The translations under genes were made by a program, and so were the position numbers. The notes beneath the pieces were generated by a model. That model saw nothing but the letters and a program-made list of their open reading frames with translations. It was not told the origin of the DNA and ran no database searches. A stretch of DNA of 64,000 nt from Cauispirillum nitrogeniifigens (GTDB lineage: Bacteria > Pseudomonadota > Alphaproteobacteria > Rhodospirillales > Rhodospirillaceae), in the NCBI RefSeq assembly GCF_049800675.1, contig NZ_JBLOOT010000002.1:496001-560000 (forward strand), in the 5' to 3' direction. Numbering within the stretch: position 1 is the first letter of the stretch; every line of letters starts with the position of its first letter. Below are positions 18,976-27,148 of this stretch, piece by piece.

Positions 18976-21006
18976 ATGATGCTGCATGGCAGCAGACACC
19001 TCCGCAGCCCGCCAGCGATGGATGCCGTCATGACCTCCCTGCGCCCGTCCGTGTCCGCGCCGCTTTGGTCGCGCCTGTCGATCGCCGCCCGCATCACCGC
19101 CATCGTCGCCCTCGGCCTGCTGTCGCTGGCCGGGGGCGTGGTCGTCCACATCGCCAGCGACTCGGTCGGTCGGGGCTACATCGAACACGCCGACCGCATG
19201 GCCGCGCTCAGCCTGGAGGCGCGCGGCCTGCGCGAAACGGTGCTGGCCCTGCGGCTGGCCCGCCAGGAGGCCGCCGCCGATCCCGACGCCGGGGAGGCCG
19301 CCTTCGCCACCGCCCGCGCCGCCGCCATCGACGCCCTGGCCCGCTCCGCCGCCCTGCACGAGGCGGACGGCCTGGCGACCTACGCGCAGGGGCTGGAGGT
19401 CGCCACCACGGCGTTCTCTGGCTACGTCGCGGCGGTACGGCGCATCGGGACGACCGACGGGCAGGGGCTGCGGCGCACGCTGGCCGAGCCGGTCGCCGCC
19501 ATCGAGCGCGAGCTGGCCCAGTGGCCGGACGTCGGCGCCATCCTCGGCCGCGTCCAGGAACTCAAGCGCTTCGAGCAGGCCTTCCTGCTGGCGCCGGGCG
19601 ACGACACCCGCGGGCGCCTGCGCAAGGCCGCCAATGAACTGGACTTCGCCCTGTTCGGCGGCCCCTTCGACGATGCCACGCGCCAGACCCTGTCGGCGGC
19701 GGTGGCGGCCTACGGCGGGGCCTTGCGCGACTACATGGACACCGTGGCGGCGCGGACCGAGGCGCGTGCCACCCTGGAAAGCGCCCTGGCCGGCATGACC
19801 GGGACCGCCGACGCCCTGACCGCCGAGGCCGGCGCCGCCGTGGCCGCCGCGCGGGCGGCGGTGGACGACGTGCGCGGCTGGACCCGCATCGTCCTCATCG
19901 GCGGCGGCCTGGCCGGCGGGCTGCTGGTCGGCGCCGTGTCCTTCGCCATCGCCGGGTCCATCACCGCGCCGCTGCGGCGCATCTCCGGCGCGGTGGAAAG
20001 CCTTGCCGCCGGGGACACCGGCATCGACATCCCCGACGCCGGCCTGCGTTGCGAGATCGGCTCGGTGGCCCGCGCGCTGGAGGTGTTCCGCGCCAACGCC
20101 CGCGAGCGCGCCGCCATGGAGGCCGAACAGGCCCGCCGGAGGGAGGCGGAGCGGCAGCGGGCGCGGCAGGTCGATAGCCTGGCGGTGTCCTTCGAGTCGT
20201 CGGTGCGCGGCCTGATGGAGCAGGTCAAGGACGCCTGCGCCGGCCTGGGCGGCGCCGCCGACGCCATGGTCGACACCGCCGAGCGCACCCGCGCCCGAGG
20301 CGCCGCCGTGGCCGCCGCCTCGGCCCAGGCGGCCGGCAATGTCGACACCGTCGCCGCCTGCGCCGCCGAACTCGGCGCCTCCGTCGAGGAGATCGGCCGT
20401 CAGGTCCGCGACTCCGGCGCCATCGCCGCCGAGGCGGTGCGCGAGGCGCGTGCCGCCGGCGCCGCCGTGGCCGGCCTGAGCGAAGCCGCCCAGCGCATCG
20501 GCGAGGTGGTCACCCTGATCACCGACATCGCCAGCCAGACCAACCTGCTGTCGCTCAACGCCACCATCGAGGCCGCCCGCGCCGGCGAAAGCGGCAAGGG
20601 GTTCGCCGTCGTCGCCAACGAGGTCAAGTCGCTGGCCGGGCAGACGGCGCGGGCCACCGACGAGATCGCCGCCCAGATCGCCGCCGTCCAGCGCGAGACG
20701 GCGGGCGCGGTGGCCGCCATCGGCGGCATCGCCGACATCATCGGCCGCATCGACGCCACCACCGGGGCCATCGCCGCCGCCGTCGAACGCCAGGCCGCCG
20801 CCACCGTGGAAATCTCCCGTCATGTCCGCGAGGCCGCCCAGGGAACCGGCGAGGTGACGCGCAACATCCACGACGTTACCGCCGCTGCCGACGACACCGG
20901 CGAGGCCGCCGTGCGGGTGGGCGCCGCCGCCGACGGACTCGACCGGGTGTCGGCCGGCCTGGGGCGGACGGTGGAGTCCTTTCTTGCCGCCGTGCGCGCC
21001 GCCTGA
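18976..21006 (+). CDS. Methyl-accepting chemotaxis protein
   Basis: A transmembrane chemoreceptor of up to 676 residues. TM1 lies near residues 38-60, followed by an unrecognised alpha-helical periplasmic sensor region (about 60-305), TM2 (VLIGGGLAGGLLVGAVSFAI), a HAMP domain starting SITAPLRRIS, and a signalling domain with the hairpin tip DIASQTNLLSLNATIEAARA and GKGFAVVANEVKSLAGQ. In-frame ATGs at 18976, 19018 and 19030 precede TM1, and the last (MTSLRPSV...) is a plausible true start. It begins shortly after ureG. A role in sensing nitrogen compounds is possible from position but not shown. No other chemotaxis gene is nearby. Confidence 0.92.
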   Translation: MMLHGSRHLRSPPAMDAVMTSLRPSVSAPLWSRLSIAARITAIVALGLLSLAGGVVVHIASDSVGRGYIEHADRMAALSLEARGLRETVLALRLARQEAAADPDAGEAAFATARAAAIDALARSAALHEADGLATYAQGLEVATTAFSGYVAAVRRIGTTDGQGLRRTLAEPVAAIERELAQWPDVGAILGRVQELKRFEQAFLLAPGDDTRGRLRKAANELDFALFGGPFDDATRQTLSAAVAAYGGALRDYMDTVAARTEARATLESALAGMTGTADALTAEAGAAVAAARAAVDDVRGWTRIVLIGGGLAGGLLVGAVSFAIAGSITAPLRRISGAVESLAAGDTGIDIPDAGLRCEIGSVARALEVFRANARERAAMEAEQARRREAERQRARQVDSLAVSFESSVRGLMEQVKDACAGLGGAADAMVDTAERTRARGAAVAAASAQAAGNVDTVAACAAELGASVEEIGRQVRDSGAIAAEAVREARAAGAAVAGLSEAAQRIGEVVTLITDIASQTNLLSLNATIEAARAGESGKGFAVVANEVKSLAGQTARATDEIAAQIAAVQRETAGAVAAIGGIADIIGRIDATTGAIAAAVERQAAATVEISRHVREAAQGTGEVTRNIHDVTAAADDTGEAAVRVGAAADGLDRVSAGLGRTVESFLAAVRAA

Positions 21007-21248
21007 GGCGTCCTCGCCAGACGGCGTAGCCGGTTCGGGACGCTGGCGGCGAGGGTGCGCGCGGGGGCGGAGGGAAAGGGCATTTCTCCAGGCTTTCCGG
21101 GCGTTTTCACGAGGCTGCATGCGGCCGTCGGAGGGCCGCCAAGTGAAACCGCAGGGCCTTGTCCCCTGACTTATTTCCCTTGGAGACGGTGCAAGAATCA
21201 GGTATCCATAATTCTGGTTTTTACCCAGTAAAAGGCTCCTGTTCCGCT

Positions 21249-21728
21249 ATGAACACCCGCTCTTTCCGGCCCTCGGCCCCGCTCCAGACGGGCATCACGG
21301 CCACCGTCAAGTGGTTCAACTCCTCCAAGGGCTTCGGCTTCGTGGCCCCGCAGGACGGTTCCTCGGACGCTTTCCTCCACATCTCCGTGGTTCAGCGCGT
21401 CGGCCTCCAGAACATCGCCCAGGGCGCCGTCATCGTCTGCGATCTGGAGGAGGGTCCGAAGGGTCCGCAGGTGTCGACCATCCTGTCGGTGGATGACAGC
21501 TCGGCTGAACCCGAAATGGACGCCACCATTGAGGGCGTCGTGAAGTTCTTCAGCGCCGAAAAGGGCTTCGGCTTTGTCACCCCGGACAGCGGTGGCAAGG
21601 ACGTGTTCGTCGGCATCGGTTCCCTGAACCGCTCGGGCCTTCAGGCGCTCGAGTCGGGCCAGCGGGTGCGCCTGGCGACCCGCATGGGCAAGAAGGGTCC
21701 GATGGCTGAGGAGATCTCCCTGATCTGA
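21249..21728 (+). CDS. Double cold-shock-domain protein
   Basis: A 159-residue nucleic-acid-binding protein with two cold-shock domains, an arrangement common in alphaproteobacteria. Domain 1 (about 15-80) has TVKWFNSSKGFGFVAPQ and DAFLHISVV. Domain 2 (about 90-157) has GVVKFFSAEKGFGFVTPD and DVFVGIGSL, so the His of the RNP2 motif is replaced by Gly. ATG 21249 is preferred; upstream in-frame sequence is AT-rich 5' UTR. A weak -35/-10 pair (TTGGAG at 21180, TATCCA at 21203, 17-bp spacer) lies upstream. A strong GC hairpin follows the stop. Confidence 0.93.
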   Translation: MNTRSFRPSAPLQTGITATVKWFNSSKGFGFVAPQDGSSDAFLHISVVQRVGLQNIAQGAVIVCDLEEGPKGPQVSTILSVDDSSAEPEMDATIEGVVKFFSAEKGFGFVTPDSGGKDVFVGIGSLNRSGLQALESGQRVRLATRMGKKGPMAEEISLI

Positions 21729-21734
21729 TCAGGG

Positions 21735-21781
21735 GGCGCGTGTCGTGGGCCGGCCGTCGCGCCGGCCCGCCCGCACGCGCC
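21735..21781 (+). terminator. Nested GC hairpin after the cold-shock gene
   Basis: An inner 8-bp stem (GGGCCGGC 21747-21754 with 21761-21768, 6-nt loop) is enclosed by an outer 8-bp stem (GGCGCGTG 21735-21742 with 21774-21781). It begins 6 bp after the stop codon. No T tract follows, so this is a Rho-independent-like structure without the usual tail or an mRNA-stabilising element. Confidence 0.5.
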
Positions 21782-22061
21782 GTCGCCTTCGTGCGGCGGT
21801 GTGACGATGACCCGGTACGGGGTCCGGCATGGGGACCCGGCGTGTGAGCCGCGCCGGTCAGCTTCTCCTTTCTACAGGTGGCCGGAAAGTGTGGTGCTGT
21901 TTCCATGCGGAAGCGGCAACTGATGGCTTGATGCGGACGCTCTGTACCTCTACCGTGTCAGCCGAACGCGCGCGCGCCGGCCCCTCGGTCTCGGCTGCGG
22001 GCGGCGCCGTGGTGGGGGTCGTGGCGGGGGAGGCCACGCAAAACAAAAGGGACGTGCACCA
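21782..22061 (+). promoter_or_regulatory. Gene-free leader upstream of the OmpA-type lipoprotein gene
   Basis: With the preceding hairpin this completes a 333-bp gap. No coding region is supported. It presumably contains the promoter and 5' UTR of the lipoprotein gene, with a ribosome site AAAGGGACG about 10 bp before its ATG. No confident promoter or operator was identified by eye. Confidence 0.3.
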
Positions 22062-22919
22062 ATGCTCAAGAAAGTTCTGCTGGCGGCCACTGCGGTCGGT
22101 CTTCTGTCGGCCTGCTCGTCGGCCCGTTGGGATGTCGAAGGCGTGGCCGCGACTCCGGTCCAGGGGGATGCCTTCCTGCAGTCCCTGCACAAGGAATACG
22201 TCGATCTCGCCGCGACCGAGCGGGCGCGCTACGACTGGCGTGACACCGAATACTTCCTCAACAAGGCGCGCGCCGCCGCCGCCGGCGAGGTGGTGCTGCC
22301 GCAGCCCGTCGCCGAGCGTGACCTGACGGAGGCCGAGGCCGCCGACATGGGCACCGCGCGTGCCGCCGTGGTCGACCGCCTTGACGGTGGCGCCCGCGCC
22401 GCCCTCCCGAAGGCCGCTGCCCAGGCCCAGGCCGGCTTCGATTGCATGATCGAGGAAGTCGAGGAATACACCAAGGAACACGAACTGGCCCAGTGCCGCG
22501 CCAAGTACGACGCGGCCATGAAGGCGCTGGAGCCGGCCAAGCCGACCCCCGCCCCGCAGCCCGAGGCCAAGGCCGACGGCGGCCCGTTCGTGGTGTTCTT
22601 CGAGAACGCCTCGGCCCGCATCGACGGCAGCGCCCGCACGGTGCTCAATGCCGCCGCCAAGGCCTACGCCGGGGCCGCCCCGGTCGTGGTGGTGATTGCC
22701 GGCCACACCGACACCGTCGGCGGCGTGCAGGTCAACACCCTGCTGTCGCAGCGCCGCGCCGAAGCGGTGGCCGACGCGCTGTCCATGCTGGGCGTGCCCC
22801 AGCGCGACATGGCCCTGGAGGCGTATGGCGAGGAACAGCTCAAGGTCAAGACCGCCGACGGCGTCGCCGAGCCGCGCAACCGCCGGGTCGAGATCGTCTT
22901 CCGCAAGTCGGGCTCCTAA
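22062..22919 (+). CDS. OmpA-family outer-membrane lipoprotein
   Basis: A 285-residue envelope lipoprotein. The signal peptide ends in the lipobox LLSACSS, with lipidated Cys near residue 18. A helical middle region with three cysteines follows (about 30-170), then a Pro/Ala linker (PTPAPQPEAK) and a C-terminal OmpA/MotB peptidoglycan-binding domain (about 178-283; VVVIAGHTDTVGGVQVN, LSQRRAEAVADALSMLGV, EPRNRRVEIVF). It anchors outer membrane to peptidoglycan in general terms. It is not Pal itself: the N-terminal region is longer and there are no tol genes nearby. A good terminator follows. Confidence 0.9.
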   Translation: MLKKVLLAATAVGLLSACSSARWDVEGVAATPVQGDAFLQSLHKEYVDLAATERARYDWRDTEYFLNKARAAAAGEVVLPQPVAERDLTEAEAADMGTARAAVVDRLDGGARAALPKAAAQAQAGFDCMIEEVEEYTKEHELAQCRAKYDAAMKALEPAKPTPAPQPEAKADGGPFVVFFENASARIDGSARTVLNAAAKAYAGAAPVVVVIAGHTDTVGGVQVNTLLSQRRAEAVADALSMLGVPQRDMALEAYGEEQLKVKTADGVAEPRNRRVEIVFRKSGS

Positions 22920-22951
22920 TCCCAGGGCTCCGCAGGACCGCTCCTGATGCA

Positions 22952-22980
22952 ACGGCCGCCGGTACTCCGGCGGCCGTTTT
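22952..22980 (+). terminator. Rho-independent terminator after the OmpA-type gene
   Basis: A perfect 11-bp stem (ACGGCCGCCGG 22952-22962 pairs with 22967-22977), a TACT tetraloop and a TTTTGT tail. It sits 32 bp past the stop codon and separates this gene from the bactofilin gene. Confidence 0.9.
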
Positions 22981-23061
22981 GTCATCCGGTCAGGCGCCAC
23001 TAGCCTTCGAGGACGCATTCGGCTTACACTCGCTGCATCGGAAGCAAGGCCGCGCCATCGG

Positions 23062-24315
23062 ATGTCTGCTCAGAGCGCCCCATCGTCGGACCACCGCCCG
23101 TCCCGCCCGGGGCCGTCCTATCTTGCCCCGGACCTGACGGTCACCGGCCGCATAGCGACCACCGGCGATCTGGAGATCGACGGCCGGGTCGATGGCATCG
23201 TCGATGCCAAGCGGCTGAAGGTCGGGCCGCACGGCCGCGTGCGCGCCAGTCTGGGCGCCGACGACGCGGTGGTGTCGGGCAACGTGGTGGGCGTGCTGAA
23301 GGCGCGCGGCGTCACCTTCACCGACGGCTGCCGCTTCGAGGGCGAGGTTCAGTACGAACAACTCGGCATGGAGCCGGCGGCGGTGGTCGAGGGGCGCATG
23401 CACCCGGTGATCTCCGGCAACGCCCGCACCGACATCGGCCAGAGCGTCCGCACCGCGCCGGCCCAAGGGCGCGCCCGCCCGATCCCCGACATCCCGCGCC
23501 CGGCCGCCGCCGCCGAACCGGCACCGCCGGGCCGCCATCCGCTGCTGACGGCGCTCATCGTCGGCGTGATCCTGATCGCCGCCGCCGCCATCGGCGCCCT
23601 CTACATCAGCCCCGCCGCCCGCGACTGGCGTGAAGCGCTGGTGGATAGCGTGCGCGATGGCAAGGCCCCCGCCGCCGCCCCGGCGCCGGAGACCACGGCC
23701 CCGCCGGAGCCGGCAACGACGACGACGGAACCGGGGCCGGTGGTGGTCAAGGAATCGCCCGCACCGGCCGCCAGCCTTCCAAAACCCGAGCCCCAAAAGC
23801 CCGAGCCCCCGAAGGCGGAACCCCCGAAGCCCGAGCCCCCGAAGGCCGAACCCCAAAAGCCTGAACCTCCGAAGGTCGAGCCTCCCAAGGCGGTCCCTCC
23901 GAAGGCTGAACCGCCCAAGGCCGTCTCTCCGGCGCCGGCAGCGGTGGTGCCCCCGGTGGAGGAGCGCAAGCCCGCTCCCGCCCCCGCCCCGGTCGCTCCG
24001 GCTCCCGAGGCGGTGACGGAGCCCAAAGCCCCGCCGCCGCCGGCCCAGACGACGCCGGCCCCGGCGGTGCCCGCCGCCGCCGTAACGCCGTCGCTGCCAC
24101 CCCAAGCGCCTGCCACCCCGGCGCCCGCCACTTCCGCGCCGGCCGGCAAGCCTCCCAAGCCGGCGGCCGCGACCCCGACGCCGGCGGCGGCGCCGCCTGC
24201 CGGTGGTACCGTTCGCGGTGGCGCCAAGCCGGAGGAGGAGGGCTGCCAGTGGGTCAAGCAGTGCGCCCCCGAAGATCCCGAACGATGCGTGTCGGTGCGC
24301 CGCTGCGACCGCTGA
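23062..24315 (+). CDS. Membrane-anchored bactofilin with Pro/Lys-rich arm and Cys-rich tail
   Basis: A 417-residue protein. Residues about 20-112 match the bactofilin beta-helix (DLTVTGRIATTGDLEIDGRV, VVSGNVVGVLKARGVTF, AVVEGRM), which polymerises into cytoskeletal filaments. Unlike the usual short bactofilins, it continues through a linker into one predicted transmembrane helix (about 161-182, LLTALIVGVILIAAAAIGAL). A roughly 200-residue Pro/Ala/Lys/Glu-rich region follows, with many PKPEPPKAE-type repeats (23776-23930) resembling the periplasm-spanning arm of TonB. The tail (about 391-417) has four Cys. The likely topology is cytoplasmic bactofilin and periplasmic arm. It follows the OmpA-type gene but has its own transcription unit. 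Confidence 0.85.
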   Translation: MSAQSAPSSDHRPSRPGPSYLAPDLTVTGRIATTGDLEIDGRVDGIVDAKRLKVGPHGRVRASLGADDAVVSGNVVGVLKARGVTFTDGCRFEGEVQYEQLGMEPAAVVEGRMHPVISGNARTDIGQSVRTAPAQGRARPIPDIPRPAAAAEPAPPGRHPLLTALIVGVILIAAAAIGALYISPAARDWREALVDSVRDGKAPAAAPAPETTAPPEPATTTTEPGPVVVKESPAPAASLPKPEPQKPEPPKAEPPKPEPPKAEPQKPEPPKVEPPKAVPPKAEPPKAVSPAPAAVVPPVEERKPAPAPAPVAPAPEAVTEPKAPPPPAQTTPAPAVPAAAVTPSLPPQAPATPAPATSAPAGKPPKPAAATPTPAAAPPAGGTVRGGAKPEEEGCQWVKQCAPEDPERCVSVRRCDR

Positions 24316-24410
24316 CCGATCGGGCGGCAGAAGGCCGGTTCCGCCGCCCTGGCAACCCGCGCCCCCAAGCGACCGTTCCTGGCAGGTATCGACAGCAAGG
24401 CGACCCCAGC

Positions 24411-24584
24411 ATGGACGAGCGGGACTATCACGCCGCGCGCGGCGAACTCGAACGCCTGGAGGCCCGCCTGCGGGAGGAGCCCGAGGCATCGCAGAGCCTG
24501 CGCGAATATCGCGACACCCTGCGCCGCGAAATCGAAGCCTTTGAACAGGGGGCGCGGTCGAAGGGCCGCCCGCCCGCCCTGTGA
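24411..24584 (+). CDS. Small charged helical protein coupled to the lipid kinase gene
   Basis: A 57-residue, highly charged, probably coiled-coil protein (YHAARGELERLEARLREE, LREYRDTLRREIEAFEQ). Its TGA overlaps the GTG start of the next gene (GTGA at 24581-24584), which supports real, coupled translation. An AAGGCGA stretch about 10 bp before ATG 24411 could serve as ribosome site. The family is not recognised. Confidence 0.6.
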   Translation: MDERDYHAARGELERLEARLREEPEASQSLREYRDTLRREIEAFEQGARSKGRPPAL

Positions 24585-26050
24585 CGACCATGGGACGCCA
24601 GGGGGAGGCGGCGCACCGGCACGGCGCGGCGGCGAGCACCACCGCCACCACCACCTTGCTGGTCGTCAACCCGCACAGCGCACGGGGCGGTGCGGAGATC
24701 GGCGCCGCCATCGCCGTGCTGGAGGCGCGCGGCCACCGCGTGCTGTTCCATGCCGGCGACAGTCCCGGCGCCCTGCCGGCCCTGGTCGAGCGCCACGCGC
24801 GGGAGGCCGACCGGGTGGTCGTCGGCGGCGGCGACGGCACCCTCAACGGCGTGCTCGAAGCGGTGCTGCACGCCGGCCTGCCGCTGGGCATCCTGCCCCT
24901 GGGCACGGCCAACGACTTGGCGCGCGGCTTGGGCATCCCGGCCGATCCCGTGGCGGCCTGCCGCATCATTGCCGACGGCCACGCCCGGCCCATCGACATC
25001 GGCTGCGTCAACGGCAAGCACTTCTTCAACGTCGCCAGCCTGGGCGCCAGCGTCGAGATCGCCCGTGCCATGCACCGCCGGCGCGACCGCAATACCCGCT
25101 GGGGCGTGTTGAGCTATCCCCTGGCGATGATGGAGGCGGTGAAGTTCTGCCGCCCGTTCCGCGCCCACCTGCGGGTCGACGGCCATGAACAGGACGTCAC
25201 GTCCTATCAGATCTCGGTCGGCAACGGCCGCTTCTACGGCGGCGGCATGCTGGTCGCCGAGGAGGCGGCGCTGGACGACGGATCGCTGGACCTCTACAGT
25301 CTGAAGGTCCGCTCGGCGTGGCAGGTCCTGCTGCACCTGCCGGCCTTGCGGGCCGGGCGGCACCACACCTGGCGCGGGGTCCTGCATCTGCGGGGGCGCG
25401 ACATCACGGTGCGCACCAACCGCCCCATGCCCATCAACACCGACGGCGAGTTGACCACCCACACGCCGGCCCGCTTCACCGTCCTGCCGGGCGCCCTGAC
25501 GGTCTACGTGCCGCTGGAGGGCGGCGACGCCCTGCGCCGGACAGACAAGGAGTCCTCGACCGTGTCCCTGTTCCGCAGCGATGCCGAAGTCGCGCTCGAC
25601 GACGTGGTGGTGGCCTGCAAGAAGGCCGCCGAGCATCTGGCCGAGGCCGCCGCCCTGACCCGCGACGATGCCCGGCCCCTGTCCGACCTGTTTGCCGCGC
25701 AGTCCGACGAACGCGCCGCCATGGCCGCCGAGCTGGAGCGCCACATGGTCGGGATGGGCGCCTATCCAGGCGATCCCGACGATGACCTGGAGGTCATGGA
25801 GGAAGCGGTCCTGCGGGTGCGCGACGTGCTGAGCGCCGACCATCGCCGCCTGCTGGTCGAGGATAACCTCGCCGAGACGGAGGATCTGGCCACCGCCATC
25901 TCCCGCGCCCTTCAGGAAGACATTCCCGAAGACACCCACGCCGCCCTCGGCCGGATGCAGAAGGTGGTGGCCCGTGCCATCGCCACCCTGCGCGCCGCCC
26001 GCGCCGACCTCGCCGCCGAGGATGGCGATGGGGACGGCGAGGAGGCGTAG
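24581..26050 (+). CDS. Diacylglycerol/sphingosine kinase-type lipid kinase fused to a C-terminal four-helix domain
   Basis: A 489-residue protein. Residues about 24-315 are a DAGK-catalytic/YegS-like domain: LLVVNPHSARGGA, the nucleotide motif VVVGGGDGTLNGVLEA, LPLGTANDLARGLGIP, DIGCVNGKHFFNVASLG, and DGSLDLYSLK. It should phosphorylate a lipid or other hydroxyl substrate using ATP. Residues about 335-480 form an all-helical extension (DDVVVACKKAAEHLAEAA, DERAAMAAELERHMVGMG, LVEDNLAETEDLATAISRAL) that resembles the ferritin-like DUF2383 (PA2169-type) bundle. The start is GTG 24581, overlapping the small upstream ORF. The kinase call is firm. The identity of the second domain is inferred by eye. 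Confidence 0.85.
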   Translation: MTTMGRQGEAAHRHGAAASTTATTTLLVVNPHSARGGAEIGAAIAVLEARGHRVLFHAGDSPGALPALVERHAREADRVVVGGGDGTLNGVLEAVLHAGLPLGILPLGTANDLARGLGIPADPVAACRIIADGHARPIDIGCVNGKHFFNVASLGASVEIARAMHRRRDRNTRWGVLSYPLAMMEAVKFCRPFRAHLRVDGHEQDVTSYQISVGNGRFYGGGMLVAEEAALDDGSLDLYSLKVRSAWQVLLHLPALRAGRHHTWRGVLHLRGRDITVRTNRPMPINTDGELTTHTPARFTVLPGALTVYVPLEGGDALRRTDKESSTVSLFRSDAEVALDDVVVACKKAAEHLAEAAALTRDDARPLSDLFAAQSDERAAMAAELERHMVGMGAYPGDPDDDLEVMEEAVLRVRDVLSADHRRLLVEDNLAETEDLATAISRALQEDIPEDTHAALGRMQKVVARAIATLRAARADLAAEDGDGDGEEA

Positions 26051-26064
26051 CGCCAGGGCCTCGC

Positions 26065-26991
26065 TCAGTCGGCGGGGCGGGGCGCCGGGGGCTGGGCCGT
26101 GCCCGTGGCTTCGGCCTGCTGGGTGTTCTGCTCCAGGCGCGCCAGACTGATGCGGAAATTGCTCAGGGCGGTGGGCCATGCCTCCGGCGATGCCGAGCGC
26201 AGGCTGTCCAGGCGATTAGCCGCCTCGGCGTGCTGTTCGGCCAGGCGGGCACGGGCGTCGTCGCCCAGCGGCTGTGCGTTGAGGCGCCGGGCCAGAGCGT
26301 CGATTTGCTGGCTGGCCTCGCGGAAGTAGTCGTCGCGGCGGGCGTAGTCCACGCTGTCGCCGGCGCTCTCCGGCCCGCCGCGCACCGCCTGCCCCAGCGG
26401 CGTCGGGGAGACGCGGTCGGGCGGTCCCTGCATCGGCTCACGGGCGTCCTCGCCCCGGCTGGCGATGCCGGGCTCGAACTGGCTCCCCTGGTTGGGTGCC
26501 CCGGTCCCCGCCGCCGCCTGCGGCACCTGCCGCCCCGGCCGGATGGCCCCGGTCAGCGGGCTTTCGGGGAAGCGGTACTGCGGGCGCGCGGCAAGCTGGC
26601 TGGGCGTGGCGTCGAGCACCAGGGCGCCGTCGTCGGCGACGGTCATTTCGCTCAGGGAGATGGCCACCCGCTCCTCGCCCACGCCGAGGACGCCGCCGAC
26701 ATCGACCAGGGCGTGGATGGTGCCCTGCCGGGCGTCCAGGACCAGGTCGTCGATGCTGCCCAGGTTGTCGCCCTGCCCGTTGCGAATGGTGCGGCCGAGC
26801 AGATCCTCGGCATGCCACAGCACCGCGTCGGCGGTCGCCGGGCCGTCGCCCTGATCGCGCGGCGGGATGCCGGTGTGCAGCGGGCTGCGCGCCTGCGGCG
26901 CGTCGGGTTCCTGGGACACGTCCTGCGCCCGCGCCGGGGCGGACAGAACCAGGACGCCACCGAGCAGGACTGCCAAGAGCGGGCGATGCAT
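26065..26991 (-). CDS. Periplasmic PRC-barrel domain protein
   Basis: A 308-residue secreted protein. The signal peptide is MHRPLLAVLLGGVLVLSAPARAQ. A PRC-barrel follows (about 58-130): AEDLLGRTIRNGQGDNLGSI, DDLVLDARQGTIHALVDVGG and VGEERVAISLSEM. The rest is a disordered Pro/Gln/Gly-rich linker and a helical C-terminal region (YFREASQQIDALARRLNA, RISLARLEQNTQQAE). PRC-barrel proteins of this kind are common in alphaproteobacteria and have no assigned reaction. It converges on the lipid kinase gene with 14 bp between stops. Confidence 0.85.
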   Translation of the reverse strand: MHRPLLAVLLGGVLVLSAPARAQDVSQEPDAPQARSPLHTGIPPRDQGDGPATADAVLWHAEDLLGRTIRNGQGDNLGSIDDLVLDARQGTIHALVDVGGVLGVGEERVAISLSEMTVADDGALVLDATPSQLAARPQYRFPESPLTGAIRPGRQVPQAAAGTGAPNQGSQFEPGIASRGEDAREPMQGPPDRVSPTPLGQAVRGGPESAGDSVDYARRDDYFREASQQIDALARRLNAQPLGDDARARLAEQHAEAANRLDSLRSASPEAWPTALSNFRISLARLEQNTQQAEATGTAQPPAPRPAD

Positions 26992-27148
26992 GCGGACCCT
27001 CCGTCACCAGGGATGATTGGCTGTAGGAGGAACGCCGGGCGCCGCGCCGCCGTTTCGTGGCGGCGGGGCCAGGGGCATCACGAAGCTTTTGCAACCGGGC
27101 GCCGGGAGATGCTAACAAGGCGGCCAGGGGAAAAGAGGGTTCACGCAG

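Noticed and set aside
23776..23930. Short tandem repeats that could suggest a CRISPR or minisatellite
   Set aside because: They are in-frame Pro/Lys/Glu codon repeats of the bactofilin arm, with no spacer structure.
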